A stretch of 41,625 nt of DNA, taken from assembly GCF_018139695.1 (NCBI RefSeq), contig NZ_JAGSOG010000046.1:1-41625 (forward strand), written 5' to 3'. Every line of letters starts with the position of its first letter. The first letter of the stretch is position 1. Source of the stretch: Actinospica durhamensis. GTDB taxonomy: Bacteria > Actinomycetota > Actinomycetes > Streptomycetales > Catenulisporaceae. The translations under genes were made by a program, and so were the position numbers. Shown in pieces: positions 24,397 through 32,643 of the stretch. The notes below the pieces were generated by a model, which worked only from the letters and a program-made list of their open reading frames with translations, ran no database searches and was not told the DNA's origin.

Positions 24397-25341
24397 ATGG
24401 CCACGATACGTGCGGCGGGCACGCCCGCCCCCACTCCCACCTCGACGAACACCACCCTGGACGTCAATCCGCACAATCTGGGCACCTGGGTGGGCGATCA
24501 CGGTTCGCTGCTGCTCAGTCACGGCATGCAGATCATCGGCATAGTCCTGGTCTGCGTCCTGCTGCGCAAATTCGTCTCGCGCTTCATCAACAGGATTGTG
24601 AAACACGCCACGGCGGTGGCCGAGTCCCGGGCCGGCCGGCTGCTCGAGGGTTCCGGCCTGATCGCCTACGAGCGGGCCCGCCAGCGCACCCAGGCCATCG
24701 GCTCGGTGCTGCGCTCGGTGGCCACCTCGGTCATCTTCGGCGTCGGCATGCTGATGGTGATCTCGGTCCTGCAGATCTCCATCACCCCGATCCTGGCCTC
24801 GGTCTCGGCCGTGGGCGTGGCCCTGGGCCTCGGCGCCCGGGACCTGATCACCGACTTCCTGGCCGGCATCTCCATGATCCTGGAGGACCAGTACGGCGTC
24901 GGCGACGTCGTGGACACGGGGCTGGCCAAGGGCACCGTGCTCGAGGTGGGACTGCGCGTGACCAAGCTGCGCGACGCGGACGGCGAGATCTGGTACGTGC
25001 GCAACGGCTCGATCACCCGGGTCGGCAACCAGTCGCAGGGCTGGAGCCGGGCGGTGGTGGACATCCCGGTGCACTACGGCGAGGACGTCGGGCGGGTGCA
25101 CGAGGTGCTGGCGGTCACGGTGGAGAGCATGTACGAGGACGAGGACTGGCGGCCGCGTTTCCTCGACGACCAGCCCCCGCAGGTGATGGGGATCGAGAAC
25201 CTGGACGGCGGCGCGGTCGTCATCCGGGTCCAGGCGCGCACCGCCCCGCAGAAGAACTACGAGGTGGCCCGGGAGCTGCGGGCCCGGATCAAGGCCGCGC
25301 TGGACTCCGCCGGCATAGAGGTCGTCGCACTCGCGGCCTGA
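24397..25341 (+). CDS. MscS-family mechanosensitive channel
   Basis: 314 residues from ATG 24397; an in-frame GTG four codons earlier is possible. Three hydrophobic helices (about residues 40-60, 95-120 and the pore helix) lead to the Gly/Ala-rich pore segment SVSAVGVALGLGARDLITDFLAG and the beta domain GVGDVVD, EVGLRVTKLRDADGEIWYVRNGSI. The end (VARELRARIKAALDSAGIEV) is the typical alpha/beta cap. MscS channels open on membrane stretch and release osmolytes on osmotic downshock. A Thr/Pro-rich N-terminus precedes the first helix. A 22-bp tandem repeat begins in the stop codon. Confidence 0.92.
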   Translation: MATIRAAGTPAPTPTSTNTTLDVNPHNLGTWVGDHGSLLLSHGMQIIGIVLVCVLLRKFVSRFINRIVKHATAVAESRAGRLLEGSGLIAYERARQRTQAIGSVLRSVATSVIFGVGMLMVISVLQISITPILASVSAVGVALGLGARDLITDFLAGISMILEDQYGVGDVVDTGLAKGTVLEVGLRVTKLRDADGEIWYVRNGSITRVGNQSQGWSRAVVDIPVHYGEDVGRVHEVLAVTVESMYEDEDWRPRFLDDQPPQVMGIENLDGGAVVIRVQARTAPQKNYEVARELRARIKAALDSAGIEVVALAA

Positions 25342-25402
25342 GCAGGACCTGGGCAGGACCCGAGCAGGGCCTGGGCAGGACCCGAGCAGGACCTGGGCAG
25401 GA
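25340..25402 (+). repeat. 22-bp tandem repeat anchored on the MscS stop codon
   Basis: Copies at 25340-25361, 25362-25383 and 25384-25402 (partial). Each is two 11-bp half-units, GAGCAGGACCT and GGGCAGGACCC. The first copy starts inside the TGA stop (25339-25341). It lies between the convergent MscS and PH-like genes. Confidence 0.85.
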
Positions 25403-25414
25403 GCGTGAGCCCGG

Positions 25415-26098
25415 TCATTCGTAGCGGATCGTCTTCGCCGCCTGACGGCGCTCCCGCTTGCCGATGTGGTCGGCCGGTTCGCCGGGGGCCGGACGGGACG
25501 CGCGCAGAGCCGCCGCGATCTCGCCGAGCGCCCTTTGGAACTCCGGATCCCGCGGGCCTTTGCGCGTGGAGGGCGCGGGCAGCATGTGGTCGGTGCGGTC
25601 GTAAAGCCTGACCCGCACGACCCATTTGCTCCGCAGCCCGGTCAGTTCGACGGCCGTCACGTTGCGCACGGCGCGCCACGGTATGCGCAGCCGGCCCTTC
25701 CTCGGCCGCACGACGACCAGGCCCTGCTCGTCCACGATGGTGGAACTCAGGCCCGCGCGGTAGATGCCCGGCGGGGGCTGGGCAGGCCGGCTTTCCGGCT
25801 GCGGCGGAGCGTCGGAGACGGAGCCGAGATCGACGCGCGCCGCGGCGGCCCGGCGGAACTCCACCGGGACGGCGTCGTGCGGCCGGCCGCTGTGCGGTCC
25901 GGTCACGGCCCGCCAGGCCTTGAGCACCGCGGTGACCTCGGCCACTTCGGGCGCATCGAACACGCGGCCGTCGGCGAGATGGATCCGCAGCCGGCCGTCG
26001 ACCACCTGCAACTGCCCGATCGCGACCCAGGGGACGTCCATCGCGGGCCCGGCGCCGCGCAGTTCCAGGCCCTGCTCGGTGATCCCGATCCGGGTCAT
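25415..26098 (-). CDS. Cytosolic PH-like protein, unknown function
   Basis: 227 residues from ATG 26098, overlapping the upstream gene as ATGA. Two beta-rich modules are visible: residues 1-70 (GLELRGAGPAMDVPWVAIGQLQVVDGRLRIHLADGRVF) and about 110-200 (STIVDEQGLVVV, RIPWRAVRNVTAVEL, VRVRLYDRTDHMLPAPSTRK, then a helix). Both resemble PH-like folds by strand pattern and by the PW-x-x-I/V signature. The Y-D-R-T-x-x-M-L-P-A-P block recurs in the upstream gene as F-D-H-T-x-x-M-L-P-A-P, so the two are paralogues. There is no membrane segment. Function is unknown. Confidence 0.65.
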   Translation of the reverse strand: MTRIGITEQGLELRGAGPAMDVPWVAIGQLQVVDGRLRIHLADGRVFDAPEVAEVTAVLKAWRAVTGPHSGRPHDAVPVEFRRAAAARVDLGSVSDAPPQPESRPAQPPPGIYRAGLSSTIVDEQGLVVVRPRKGRLRIPWRAVRNVTAVELTGLRSKWVVRVRLYDRTDHMLPAPSTRKGPRDPEFQRALGEIAAALRASRPAPGEPADHIGKRERRQAAKTIRYE

Positions 26099-26760
26099 GT
26101 GCGTATCCCTCGCCCGACGCCCTCACGCAGCCGGCGCAATCTGACCCGCTGCCAGATCACCCCGGCGACGGACAGTGCGGTGAGGCTCGCCATGACGACA
26201 ACCCAGACGTAACCGCCCTCGGGCTGCGCCGACAGTTCCGGGCCGGGCTGATCCGGCTGCGCGTCGGCGACACGCACGGCCTGGGCGAGCAGCGTGCAGT
26301 AGACGCCGACCACCGTCGCGAAAGCGCACAGACCCCCGCCCCGCCACAGTCCGCTCCGACCCCGGAAGCCGACCTCGCGGGCGAGCTCGGCCTGATACTC
26401 CGGCGGGATCGCGTCCCGCGGCTGGTCCGGCGCCGAGCCCGTGCCGAATTCCCGATGCAGGGCCGTGACGAGGGCGAGCGCCTCCCCGAAGCGCGCATCG
26501 CTCCGGCCGCCGCCCGACCCGCCGACCGACTCCGCGACCGGCGCGGGCAGCATGGCGGTGGTGTGGTCGAACAGCTCGAGCACGAGCCGCCGCCGCTCAT
26601 CCTGCGGCGCGCGCTCCTCCCGCACCTCGCGGATCAGCTCCCACGGAATCAGCATCCAGCCACGGTGGGAGTCGCGCACGGACACGCCCTCGCGCAGCAG
26701 GACCACCGCATCCCGCCAGTGGCGGTATCGCCCCAGTTCCGCATGCGTGCCCCGCCCCAT
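26095..26760 (-). CDS. Membrane PH-like protein, paralogue of the next gene
   Basis: 221 residues. The N-terminal half is a PH-like domain (VVLLREGVSVRDSHRGWMLI, PWELIREVREER, LVLELFDHTTAMLPAPV, then a helix FGEALALVTALHREF). The C-terminal half has two transmembrane helices (LCAFATVVGVYCTLLAQAV and YVWVVVMASLTALSVAGVIW) around an external loop, then a basic tail. It starts nine bases after the end of the GntR gene on the same strand and overlaps the downstream paralogue by four bases. All three may be one transcript. Function is unknown. Confidence 0.65.
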   Translation of the reverse strand: MGRGTHAELGRYRHWRDAVVLLREGVSVRDSHRGWMLIPWELIREVREERAPQDERRRLVLELFDHTTAMLPAPVAESVGGSGGGRSDARFGEALALVTALHREFGTGSAPDQPRDAIPPEYQAELAREVGFRGRSGLWRGGGLCAFATVVGVYCTLLAQAVRVADAQPDQPGPELSAQPEGGYVWVVVMASLTALSVAGVIWQRVRLRRLREGVGRGIRT

Positions 26761-26769
26761 GCGAGCACT

Positions 26770-27513
26770 CTATACGCGCCGCCCGGACAGGCGCGCGAGT
26801 GTGTTCGCCGACATCGAATTGCGCACGCTGATGATCACCGCGTCGGCCCGGTAGCTGTCCTCGGACCAGGCCAGCGGCTGGCCGGTGGGCGAGGAGGCGA
26901 GCCAGCGCTGGCGTAGCAGGGGACTGCCACGGCGCACGCCGAGCAGCTTGGCGTCGAGCGTGGTCGCGGCCACCGCGTCGATCAGGTGGTCGCCGTGCGC
27001 GTGCACGAACCCGAGTTCGGTCAGCTGCTCGGTGATCGAGCCCGTGGTCAGGTCCATGGCCAGGATGTGCTCGGCCACCGACTCGGGGAAGAAGGACCGT
27101 TCCACCATCACCGGGGCATCGTCCAGGGTGCGCAGCCGGTTGAGCCGCAGCACCGGATCGCCCACCGGCACCCGCATCCGGGCCGCCTCCTCCTCGGTGG
27201 AGGGGCCCTTCGCCGCGCTGAGCACGATCGCGCCGGGGTGGTGGCCGCGGCTGACCGCCCACATGGAAAAGCTCTGCATCTCGGCGAAACTGTTGGTGGG
27301 CACCTCTCCGAGCACCACCCGGCGCGCGCCCTGGCGCACCGCCACCGAGCCGTCCTGTTCGAGGGCTGCGACGGCCTGGCGGACCGTGCCGCGCGAGACG
27401 TTGTACTGCGCCGCGAGCTCGCCCTCCGAGGGCAGCAGCGTGCCGATCGCGTAGGCGCCCTGCCGGATCGCCTCCCGCAGCTCCTGCGCGATCTGCTGGT
27501 AACGAGCCGCCAT
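26770..27513 (-). CDS. GntR/HutC-subfamily transcriptional regulator
   Basis: 247 residues from ATG 27513, with GAGAAGG upstream. The winged helix-turn-helix is at the N-terminus (RYQQIAQELREAIRQGAYAI, LPSEGELAAQYNVSRGTVRQ, AVAALEQDGSVAVRQGARRVV). The UTRA ligand domain follows, with LRLNRLRTLDDAPVMVERSFFP, TTGSITEQL and RWLASSPTGQPLAWSEDSYRADAV. The family is usually repressed or released by small ligands such as amines, sugars or phosphonates (PhnF is a member). It is divergent from the aminophosphonate-type operon, which is its most likely target. Confidence 0.88.
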   Translation of the reverse strand: MAARYQQIAQELREAIRQGAYAIGTLLPSEGELAAQYNVSRGTVRQAVAALEQDGSVAVRQGARRVVLGEVPTNSFAEMQSFSMWAVSRGHHPGAIVLSAAKGPSTEEEAARMRVPVGDPVLRLNRLRTLDDAPVMVERSFFPESVAEHILAMDLTTGSITEQLTELGFVHAHGDHLIDAVAATTLDAKLLGVRRGSPLLRQRWLASSPTGQPLAWSEDSYRADAVIISVRNSMSANTLARLSGRRV

Positions 27514-27714
27514 CTGAGCCCTTCTCTCCGCCTCAGGATCCACCGTCTGAGCGCACCGTGTAGCGCACGACCGTACCGTGCCAACCCCGCGATGATGAGT
27601 GTGGCGTACGACCGTCTCCGTGGTCCAACCCGCCCTGGAACAGTTATTGCGCCAGCCTCCACCGTCAGATCGGCCCCCGTTCACCGCCCGGTCACCTCCG
27701 CCCGGCTAAATCCA

Positions 27715-27741
27715 CTTGTCCAGACAGGTTGTTGTCCTGTC
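27715..27741. promoter_or_regulatory. Candidate GntR/HutC operator of the aminophosphonate operon
   Basis: CTTGTCCAGACAGG (27715-27728) contains GTCCAGAC, one base from the HutC-type core GTCTAGAC. GACAGG (27723-27728) is repeated in inverted form as CCTGTC (27736-27741). It lies in the divergent gap between the GntR gene and the FAD oxidoreductase, 35-60 bp before the latter's start. Confidence 0.5.
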
Positions 27742-27775
27742 GTCGCACAGCACATGTGGGTGGAGTGAACGTAAC

Positions 27776-28897
27776 GTGGCGTCAGCCCGGATGATCGTGG
27801 TGGGAGGCGGAGTCCTCGGCACCATGCACGCGTACGAGGCCTGCCGGCGCGGCTACGAGGTGGTGCACCTGGAGCGCGAGGCCGGACCTCGCGGCGCCTC
27901 GGTGCGCAACTTCGGACTCGTGTGGGTCTCCGGCCGGGCCGAAGGTGCCGAACTCGCCCTCGCGCTGCGTGCGCGCCGCCGCTGGGCCGAGATCGGCGCG
28001 GAGGTGCCCGAGGTCGGATTCCGCCCGCGCGGCTCGATCACGGTCGTGCGCGACGAGGCCGAGGTCGCGGTGGCCCGCGCGGCCGCGGCCGGTCCGCACG
28101 CCGCGGCGCACGGCTTCGCGTACCTGGACGCCGACGAGGTGCGCAAGGCCAACCCGGCGCTGCGCGGCGAGTTCCTCGGCGGCCTGCTCTCCATCGAGGA
28201 CGGCTCGGTCGAGCCCGGCCAGGTGCTCGGCGCGCTGCGCGAGCGGATGGCCGCGTACCCGGGCTACACCTACCTGCCCGGCCGTCAGGCGGTCGAGGTC
28301 GAGGACCACGCGGTACTCGACCACACCGGCGCCCGGCACCGCGGCGACGTGGTGGTGCTCGCCACCGGGGCGGCCCTGACCGGCGTGGCCGGCGCGCACC
28401 TGAGCGCCGCGCCGATCCGCCGCTGCCGGCTGCAGATGATGCAGACCGAGCCGCTCGGCGAGGACCTGCTCACCTCGGTCGCCGACGGCGACTCCTTCCG
28501 CTACTACCCCGCCTACCGGGACGCCGGCCTCGAAGGCCTCGGCCCGCAGGCCCCGATCGCGGCCGAGCACCGGATGCAGCTGCTCATGGTGCAGCGCGCG
28601 GACGGCGGCCTGACCATCGGCGACACGCACGCCTACGACGAGCCGTTCGACTTCGCGGTCGAGGAGGCTCCTTATACGCACCTGCGCGAGGTGGCCGAGG
28701 CCCTGCTCGGCCGGCCGCTGCCGCCGGTGCGCCGGCGCTGGGCCGGGGTCTACAGCGAGACCACCGACGGCGCGCTCTACCACCGTTCCACCGTGCGCCC
28801 CGGCGTGATCGCCGTGACCGCGCCCGGCGGACGCGGCATGACCTGCTCCCCCGCCATCGCCGCGGAGACCTTCGACGACCTGGACGGCGCCGCATGA
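27776..28897 (+). CDS. FAD-dependent oxidoreductase of phosphonate loci (TIGR03364-like)
   Basis: 373 residues. GTG 27776 is used because GGAG lies ten bases upstream; ATG 27791 would remove five residues. The dinucleotide fold GGGVLGT opens the protein, with VVHLERE as the end of the second strand, then GASVRNFGLVWVSGR, a signature of the DAO-type flavoenzyme family that recurs beside phosphonatase-like hydrolases. Members are reported to oxidise 2-aminoethylphosphonate or its N-methyl or hydroxy derivatives toward phosphonoacetaldehyde, releasing amine and peroxide. ATGA overlap with the HAD gene supports a two-step pathway. The precise substrate cannot be read from the sequence. Confidence 0.82.
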   Translation: MASARMIVVGGGVLGTMHAYEACRRGYEVVHLEREAGPRGASVRNFGLVWVSGRAEGAELALALRARRRWAEIGAEVPEVGFRPRGSITVVRDEAEVAVARAAAAGPHAAAHGFAYLDADEVRKANPALRGEFLGGLLSIEDGSVEPGQVLGALRERMAAYPGYTYLPGRQAVEVEDHAVLDHTGARHRGDVVVLATGAALTGVAGAHLSAAPIRRCRLQMMQTEPLGEDLLTSVADGDSFRYYPAYRDAGLEGLGPQAPIAAEHRMQLLMVQRADGGLTIGDTHAYDEPFDFAVEEAPYTHLREVAEALLGRPLPPVRRRWAGVYSETTDGALYHRSTVRPGVIAVTAPGGRGMTCSPAIAAETFDDLDGAA

Positions 28898-29592
28898 GCA
28901 CCACCCCGATCCGGCTGGCCTGCCTCGACATGGCCGGCACCACCGTGGCCGACGACGGCCTTGTGCTCGCCGCGTTCTCGGCCGCCCTGGACGAGCTGAA
29001 GGTGGCCGAGCCGGCCGAGCGCGAGCGGATGACGCGGTACGTCGTGGACACCATGGGCGAGTCCAAGATCACCGTCTTCCGCGCCCTGTTCCCCGGCGAC
29101 GAGCAGGCCGCGCAGGAGGGGAACGCGGCCTTCGAGTCCGCCTACGGCGAGCGGGTGGAACTGACCCGCGCGCTGCCCGGAGCCGAGCAGGCCTTCGCCG
29201 CGCTGCGCTCCGAGGGCATCGCCGTCGCGCTGACCACGGGCTTCTCCCGGACCACCGCCGACGCGCTGCTCGAGCACCTCGGCTGGCGCCCGCTGATCGA
29301 CCTCTCGGTGACCCCGGGCGAGGTCGGCGGCCGCGGCCGGCCGCATCCGGACATGATCCTCGCCGCCGCGGCCCGCCTGGCCGACGACGAGACCCGGGCC
29401 GTGGCCGTCCTCGGCGACACGGCCTCCGACATCCGCTCCGGCCTCGCGGCCGGGGCCCCCATCGTCGCGGGCGTGCTCACCGGCGCGCACGACCGCGCCA
29501 CGCTCACCGCAGCCGGCGCGACCCGGGTGCTCGACCACGTGGCCGAGTTCCCCGCCCTGCTGCGTGAGCAGGCTCGACCGCTCCACCCGTGA
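28894..29592 (+). CDS. Phosphonatase-like HAD hydrolase (TIGR03351-like)
   Basis: 232 residues. The HAD nucleophile is Asp12 in CLDMAGTTV, matching the D-x-AGTT of phosphonoacetaldehyde hydrolase. The cap-domain MGESKITVFRAL places Lys58 where PhnX has its Schiff-base lysine (MG-x-x-K-x-x-x-VRAL). Later HAD motifs are ALTTGFSR, the RPHP motif and LGDTASDIRSGLAAGA. The inferred reaction is phosphonoacetaldehyde to acetaldehyde plus phosphate. It is translationally coupled to the FAD enzyme. It is shorter than classical PhnX. A tandem-repeat block separates it from the importer genes. Confidence 0.82.
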   Translation: MSTTPIRLACLDMAGTTVADDGLVLAAFSAALDELKVAEPAERERMTRYVVDTMGESKITVFRALFPGDEQAAQEGNAAFESAYGERVELTRALPGAEQAFAALRSEGIAVALTTGFSRTTADALLEHLGWRPLIDLSVTPGEVGGRGRPHPDMILAAAARLADDETRAVAVLGDTASDIRSGLAAGAPIVAGVLTGAHDRATLTAAGATRVLDHVAEFPALLREQARPLHP

Positions 29593-29600
29593 CACGCACC

Positions 29601-29673
29601 AACCGCAGTAACCGCAGTAACCGCACCACGTACAGCACCACCGAGCACCACCGAGCACCACCGAGCACCACCG
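29601..29673 (+). repeat. Two adjacent tandem repeats inside the phosphonate operon
   Basis: AACCGCAGT occurs 2.8 times (29601-29625), followed by four exact copies of AGCACCACCG (29634-29673); CCGCAGT reappears directly afterwards. The block starts eight bases after the hydrolase stop and fills half the 146-bp gap before the binding-protein gene. Confidence 0.85.
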
Positions 29674-29738
29674 CAGTATCCGCATTCTCTTCGCATACGC
29701 ACCGAGTCCTGACACCCTCACAGAAGGCTGATCACCCG

Positions 29739-30884
29739 ATGCACCGCATAGCCAAGCTCGCCTGCGCGGCCGCCGCCGTCACGCTGGCCGCCACCGCCTG
29801 TAGCTCTAGCAAGTCCTCCTCCACCGGATCGTCGGTGAACTGGAACACCGTCAGCTCGGCCTCCGCGGCCGGCGGGATGAACGCCCTGATCGCCGAGGCG
29901 AAGAAGGAGGGCACGCTCAACGTGATCACCCTCCCGCGCACCTGGGCCAACTACGGCAAGATCATGGACGACTTCAGCGCGAAGTACGGCATCAAGATCA
30001 ACGACGCCAACCCGAACGGCTCCTCCGGCGACGAGATCACCGCGGTCAAGAGCGACAAGGGCCTGTCCACCGCGCCGGACGTGCTCGACATCGGCAACTC
30101 GCACGCCACCCCGAACACCAGCCTGTTCGCCCCCTACGAGGTCTCGGAGTGGTCCTCCATCCCGAGCGCGCTCAAGGACGCGAACGGCAGCTGGTTCGGC
30201 GACTACGGCGGCTACATCTCCATCGCCTGCGACGCCTCCAAGGTCGCCCCGGCCCCGTGCCCGAAGACCTTCGCCGACCTGATCAACCCGTCCTACGTGG
30301 CCGACTACAAGGGCAAGGTCGCCATCTCCGGTGACCCGACCAGCGCCAACGCCGCGTTCTCGGCGGTGTGGGCGGCGTCGCTGTCCCAGGGCGGCTCGCT
30401 CGACAACATCCAGCCGGGCATCGACTTCTTCAAGAAGCTCAAGGCCAACAGCGAGTACAACGCCACCACGGACACCGAGTCCACCATCGAGTCCGGCGCC
30501 ACCCCGATCACCATCGACTGGGAGTTCAACAACTCGCAGTTCGCCTCGGACCTCAAGGCCAAGGGCATCGACCTGACCGTCTCGATCCCGAGCGACGGCC
30601 TGTACTCGGCCTACTACGACCAGGCCATCAGCAAGTACGCCCCGCACCCGGCCGCCGCGCGGCTGTGGGAGGAGTACCTCTACAGCGCCATCGGCCAGAA
30701 CGACTTCATGGGCGGCTTCGCCCGTCCGGTCGAGTTCGACGCCATGCAGAGCGCCGGCACCCTGGACGCGACCGACGAGCAGAACCTGCCCTCGGTCACC
30801 GGCACGGTGAGCTACCCGACCACCGCGCAGCAGACCGCCGCGCAGACCACCCTGACCTCGGCCTGGGCCTCGGCACTCGGCTAA
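29739..30884 (+). CDS. ABC importer substrate-binding lipoprotein (aminophosphonate candidate)
   Basis: 381 residues from ATG 29739, with GAAGG 11 bases upstream. A lipoprotein signal peptide ends TLAATAC with Cys21, followed by a Ser-rich linker. The body is a family-1 periplasmic-binding fold: LIAEAKKEGTLNVITLPRTW, DEITAVKSDKGLSTAPDVLDIG, and a hinge region. This is the iron/spermidine/2-aminoethylphosphonate clade of binding proteins. Position directly downstream of the oxidoreductase and hydrolase suggests capture of an organophosphonate such as 2-aminoethylphosphonate; that is inference. The first permease start overlaps its stop (TAATG). Confidence 0.82.
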   Translation: MHRIAKLACAAAAVTLAATACSSSKSSSTGSSVNWNTVSSASAAGGMNALIAEAKKEGTLNVITLPRTWANYGKIMDDFSAKYGIKINDANPNGSSGDEITAVKSDKGLSTAPDVLDIGNSHATPNTSLFAPYEVSEWSSIPSALKDANGSWFGDYGGYISIACDASKVAPAPCPKTFADLINPSYVADYKGKVAISGDPTSANAAFSAVWAASLSQGGSLDNIQPGIDFFKKLKANSEYNATTDTESTIESGATPITIDWEFNNSQFASDLKAKGIDLTVSIPSDGLYSAYYDQAISKYAPHPAAARLWEEYLYSAIGQNDFMGGFARPVEFDAMQSAGTLDATDEQNLPSVTGTVSYPTTAQQTAAQTTLTSAWASALG

Positions 30885-31738
30885 TGGCTCGATCCGGTAA
30901 GAAGCTCGGTGCCTGGGGAGCGGTCCTGCCGCTCCTCGGGTACTGCGCCGTCGCATTGGGACTCCCCGTCTGGGCGCTGATCTGGGAGGGCATCCAGGCG
31001 CCCGACGCCAACGGTGTCAACCACTTCACGTTCTCCAACTTCACCACCTCCTGGCACGGCGTCTACCTCACCGGGATGCTCAGCTCGCTGCGCCTTTCCC
31101 TGCTGACCGCCGTGATCTCCGCGGTGGTCGGCCTGGTCGCGGCGTACGCGATCGCGCAGTCCCGGGGCCGGCTGCTCAAGCAGGCGGTGCTCACGGCCTC
31201 GGGCGTGCTGGCCAACTTCGGCGGCATCCCGCTGGCCTTCTGCTTCGTGGCCACCATCGGCACCGGCGGGGTGTTCCTGTCCTGGCTCAACGACGCGTGG
31301 CCGAGTTTCCAGCTCGGCACCTTCGACGGCCTGGTCGTGGTCTACCCCTACTTCCTGGTCCCGCTGATGGTGCTCACCACGCTCCCGGCCCTCGACGGCC
31401 TGCGCCGGCAGTGGCGCGAGGCCGCGACGAACCTGGGCGGTTCGGCCTGGCAGTACTGGCGCTACGTCGGCGGCCCGCTGCTGCTGCCCGCCGCCCTCGG
31501 CGGATTCGTGCTCTGCTTCGGCGCCTCGTTCGCCGCGTACGCCACCGCGCGGGCCCTGAGCAGCGGCACGGTCCCGCTGGTCACCACCCAGATCGCCTCG
31601 GTGCTCTCCGGCAACGTGCTCGCCACCGAGACCAACCTGGGCATGGCGCTGGCCCTGAACACGATCATCGTCTGCGGCCTGATGATGGCCGTCTACCTGC
31701 CGCTGCGCAAGCGCAGCGCGAAGTGGTTGGAATCATGA
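30884..31738 (+). CDS. ABC importer permease 1
   Basis: 284 residues, about six transmembrane helices. The binding-protein-dependent transport loop is REAATNLGGSAWQYWRYVGGP (EAA motif, split here at the Gly), facing the ATPase. It belongs to the PotB/PhnU-like inner-membrane component family. ATG 30884 shares a base with the binding-protein stop and its own end overlaps permease 2 as ATGA, so the four importer genes are tightly coupled. Confidence 0.88.
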   Translation: MARSGKKLGAWGAVLPLLGYCAVALGLPVWALIWEGIQAPDANGVNHFTFSNFTTSWHGVYLTGMLSSLRLSLLTAVISAVVGLVAAYAIAQSRGRLLKQAVLTASGVLANFGGIPLAFCFVATIGTGGVFLSWLNDAWPSFQLGTFDGLVVVYPYFLVPLMVLTTLPALDGLRRQWREAATNLGGSAWQYWRYVGGPLLLPAALGGFVLCFGASFAAYATARALSSGTVPLVTTQIASVLSGNVLATETNLGMALALNTIIVCGLMMAVYLPLRKRSAKWLES

Positions 31739-32643
31739 CGACGCTCACCGAGACCGAGCCCGAGGCCGCCCCGGTGCGCAAGACGGCGCCCGGCGCCCGC
31801 CGCCTGGACCTGCGCCGGGTGCGCTGGTGGCGCGGCGGCGTGCTGGGCCTGCTGGCGCTCTACTTCGTCGTGCCGCTGGCGGCGTGCTTCTGGTTCACCG
31901 TGTACGACTCGCGCACGCACCAGTTCAGCCTCTCCCCCTACGGCCAGATCTTCGGCGCGCAGGGCTTCACCACCAGCGTCTGGTTCACCGTCAAGGTGGC
32001 GCTGCTGACGATCGTGATCGAGTACCTGCTGCTGATCCCGGCGATGATCGCGGTGCAGCTGTGGCTGCCGCGGCTGCGCCCGGTGCTCGAGTCGCTGGCC
32101 ATGGTGCCGCTGGTGCTCTCGCCGGTGGCGCTGGTGGTGGGCGTGAACACGGTGCTCGGCTGGGGGACGAACCAGGACCCGGGCACGCCGCTGTTCCAGC
32201 TCTCGGTGGACCTGCGCGACCCGAACACCCCGTGGATCCTGCCGATCGTCTACGTGCTGATCGCGATGCCCTTCGCCTACCGGTCGCTGGACGCGAGCAT
32301 GCGCACGGTGGACCTGCGCACGCTGGTCGAGGCCTCCCGGGGCCTGGGCGCCTCCTGGCCGCTCACGGTCTGGCGGGCGGTGCTGCCGAACCTGCGCACG
32401 GGCCTGCTCTCCGGCGCGATCCTGACCCTGGCGCTGGTCTTCGGCGAGTACACCATCTCCTCGATCCTGCAGTTCCAGCCGTTCTCGGTGTGGATCGTCG
32501 AGGACAGCCAGGGCGCCCAGAGCGGCCAGCTGGCCCCGGCCGTCTCCCTGCTCAGCCTGCTGCTTTCCTGGGCAGTGCTGTTCCTCGTCTCCTTCCTCGG
32601 CGGCCGCCGCGCCGTCGTCGGCACCGACCGGAGTTCCGCATGA
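31735..32643 (+). CDS. ABC importer permease 2
   Basis: 302 residues. About 35 polar residues precede six transmembrane helices. The EAA loop is VEASRGLGASWPLTVWRAVLP. It resembles the PotC/PhnV-like second permease. It overlaps both neighbours by four bases (ATGA on each side). With permease 1 it forms the heterodimeric channel of the importer. Confidence 0.88.
   Translation: MTTLTETEPEAAPVRKTAPGARRLDLRRVRWWRGGVLGLLALYFVVPLAACFWFTVYDSRTHQFSLSPYGQIFGAQGFTTSVWFTVKVALLTIVIEYLLLIPAMIAVQLWLPRLRPVLESLAMVPLVLSPVALVVGVNTVLGWGTNQDPGTPLFQLSVDLRDPNTPWILPIVYVLIAMPFAYRSLDASMRTVDLRTLVEASRGLGASWPLTVWRAVLPNLRTGLLSGAILTLALVFGEYTISSILQFQPFSVWIVEDSQGAQSGQLAPAVSLLSLLLSWAVLFLVSFLGGRRAVVGTDRSSA

Noticed and set aside
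29601-29673. Possible CRISPR-like or iteron array
   Set aside because: The repeats are directly adjacent with no spacers, are only 9-10 bp, and no cas or replication gene is nearby.
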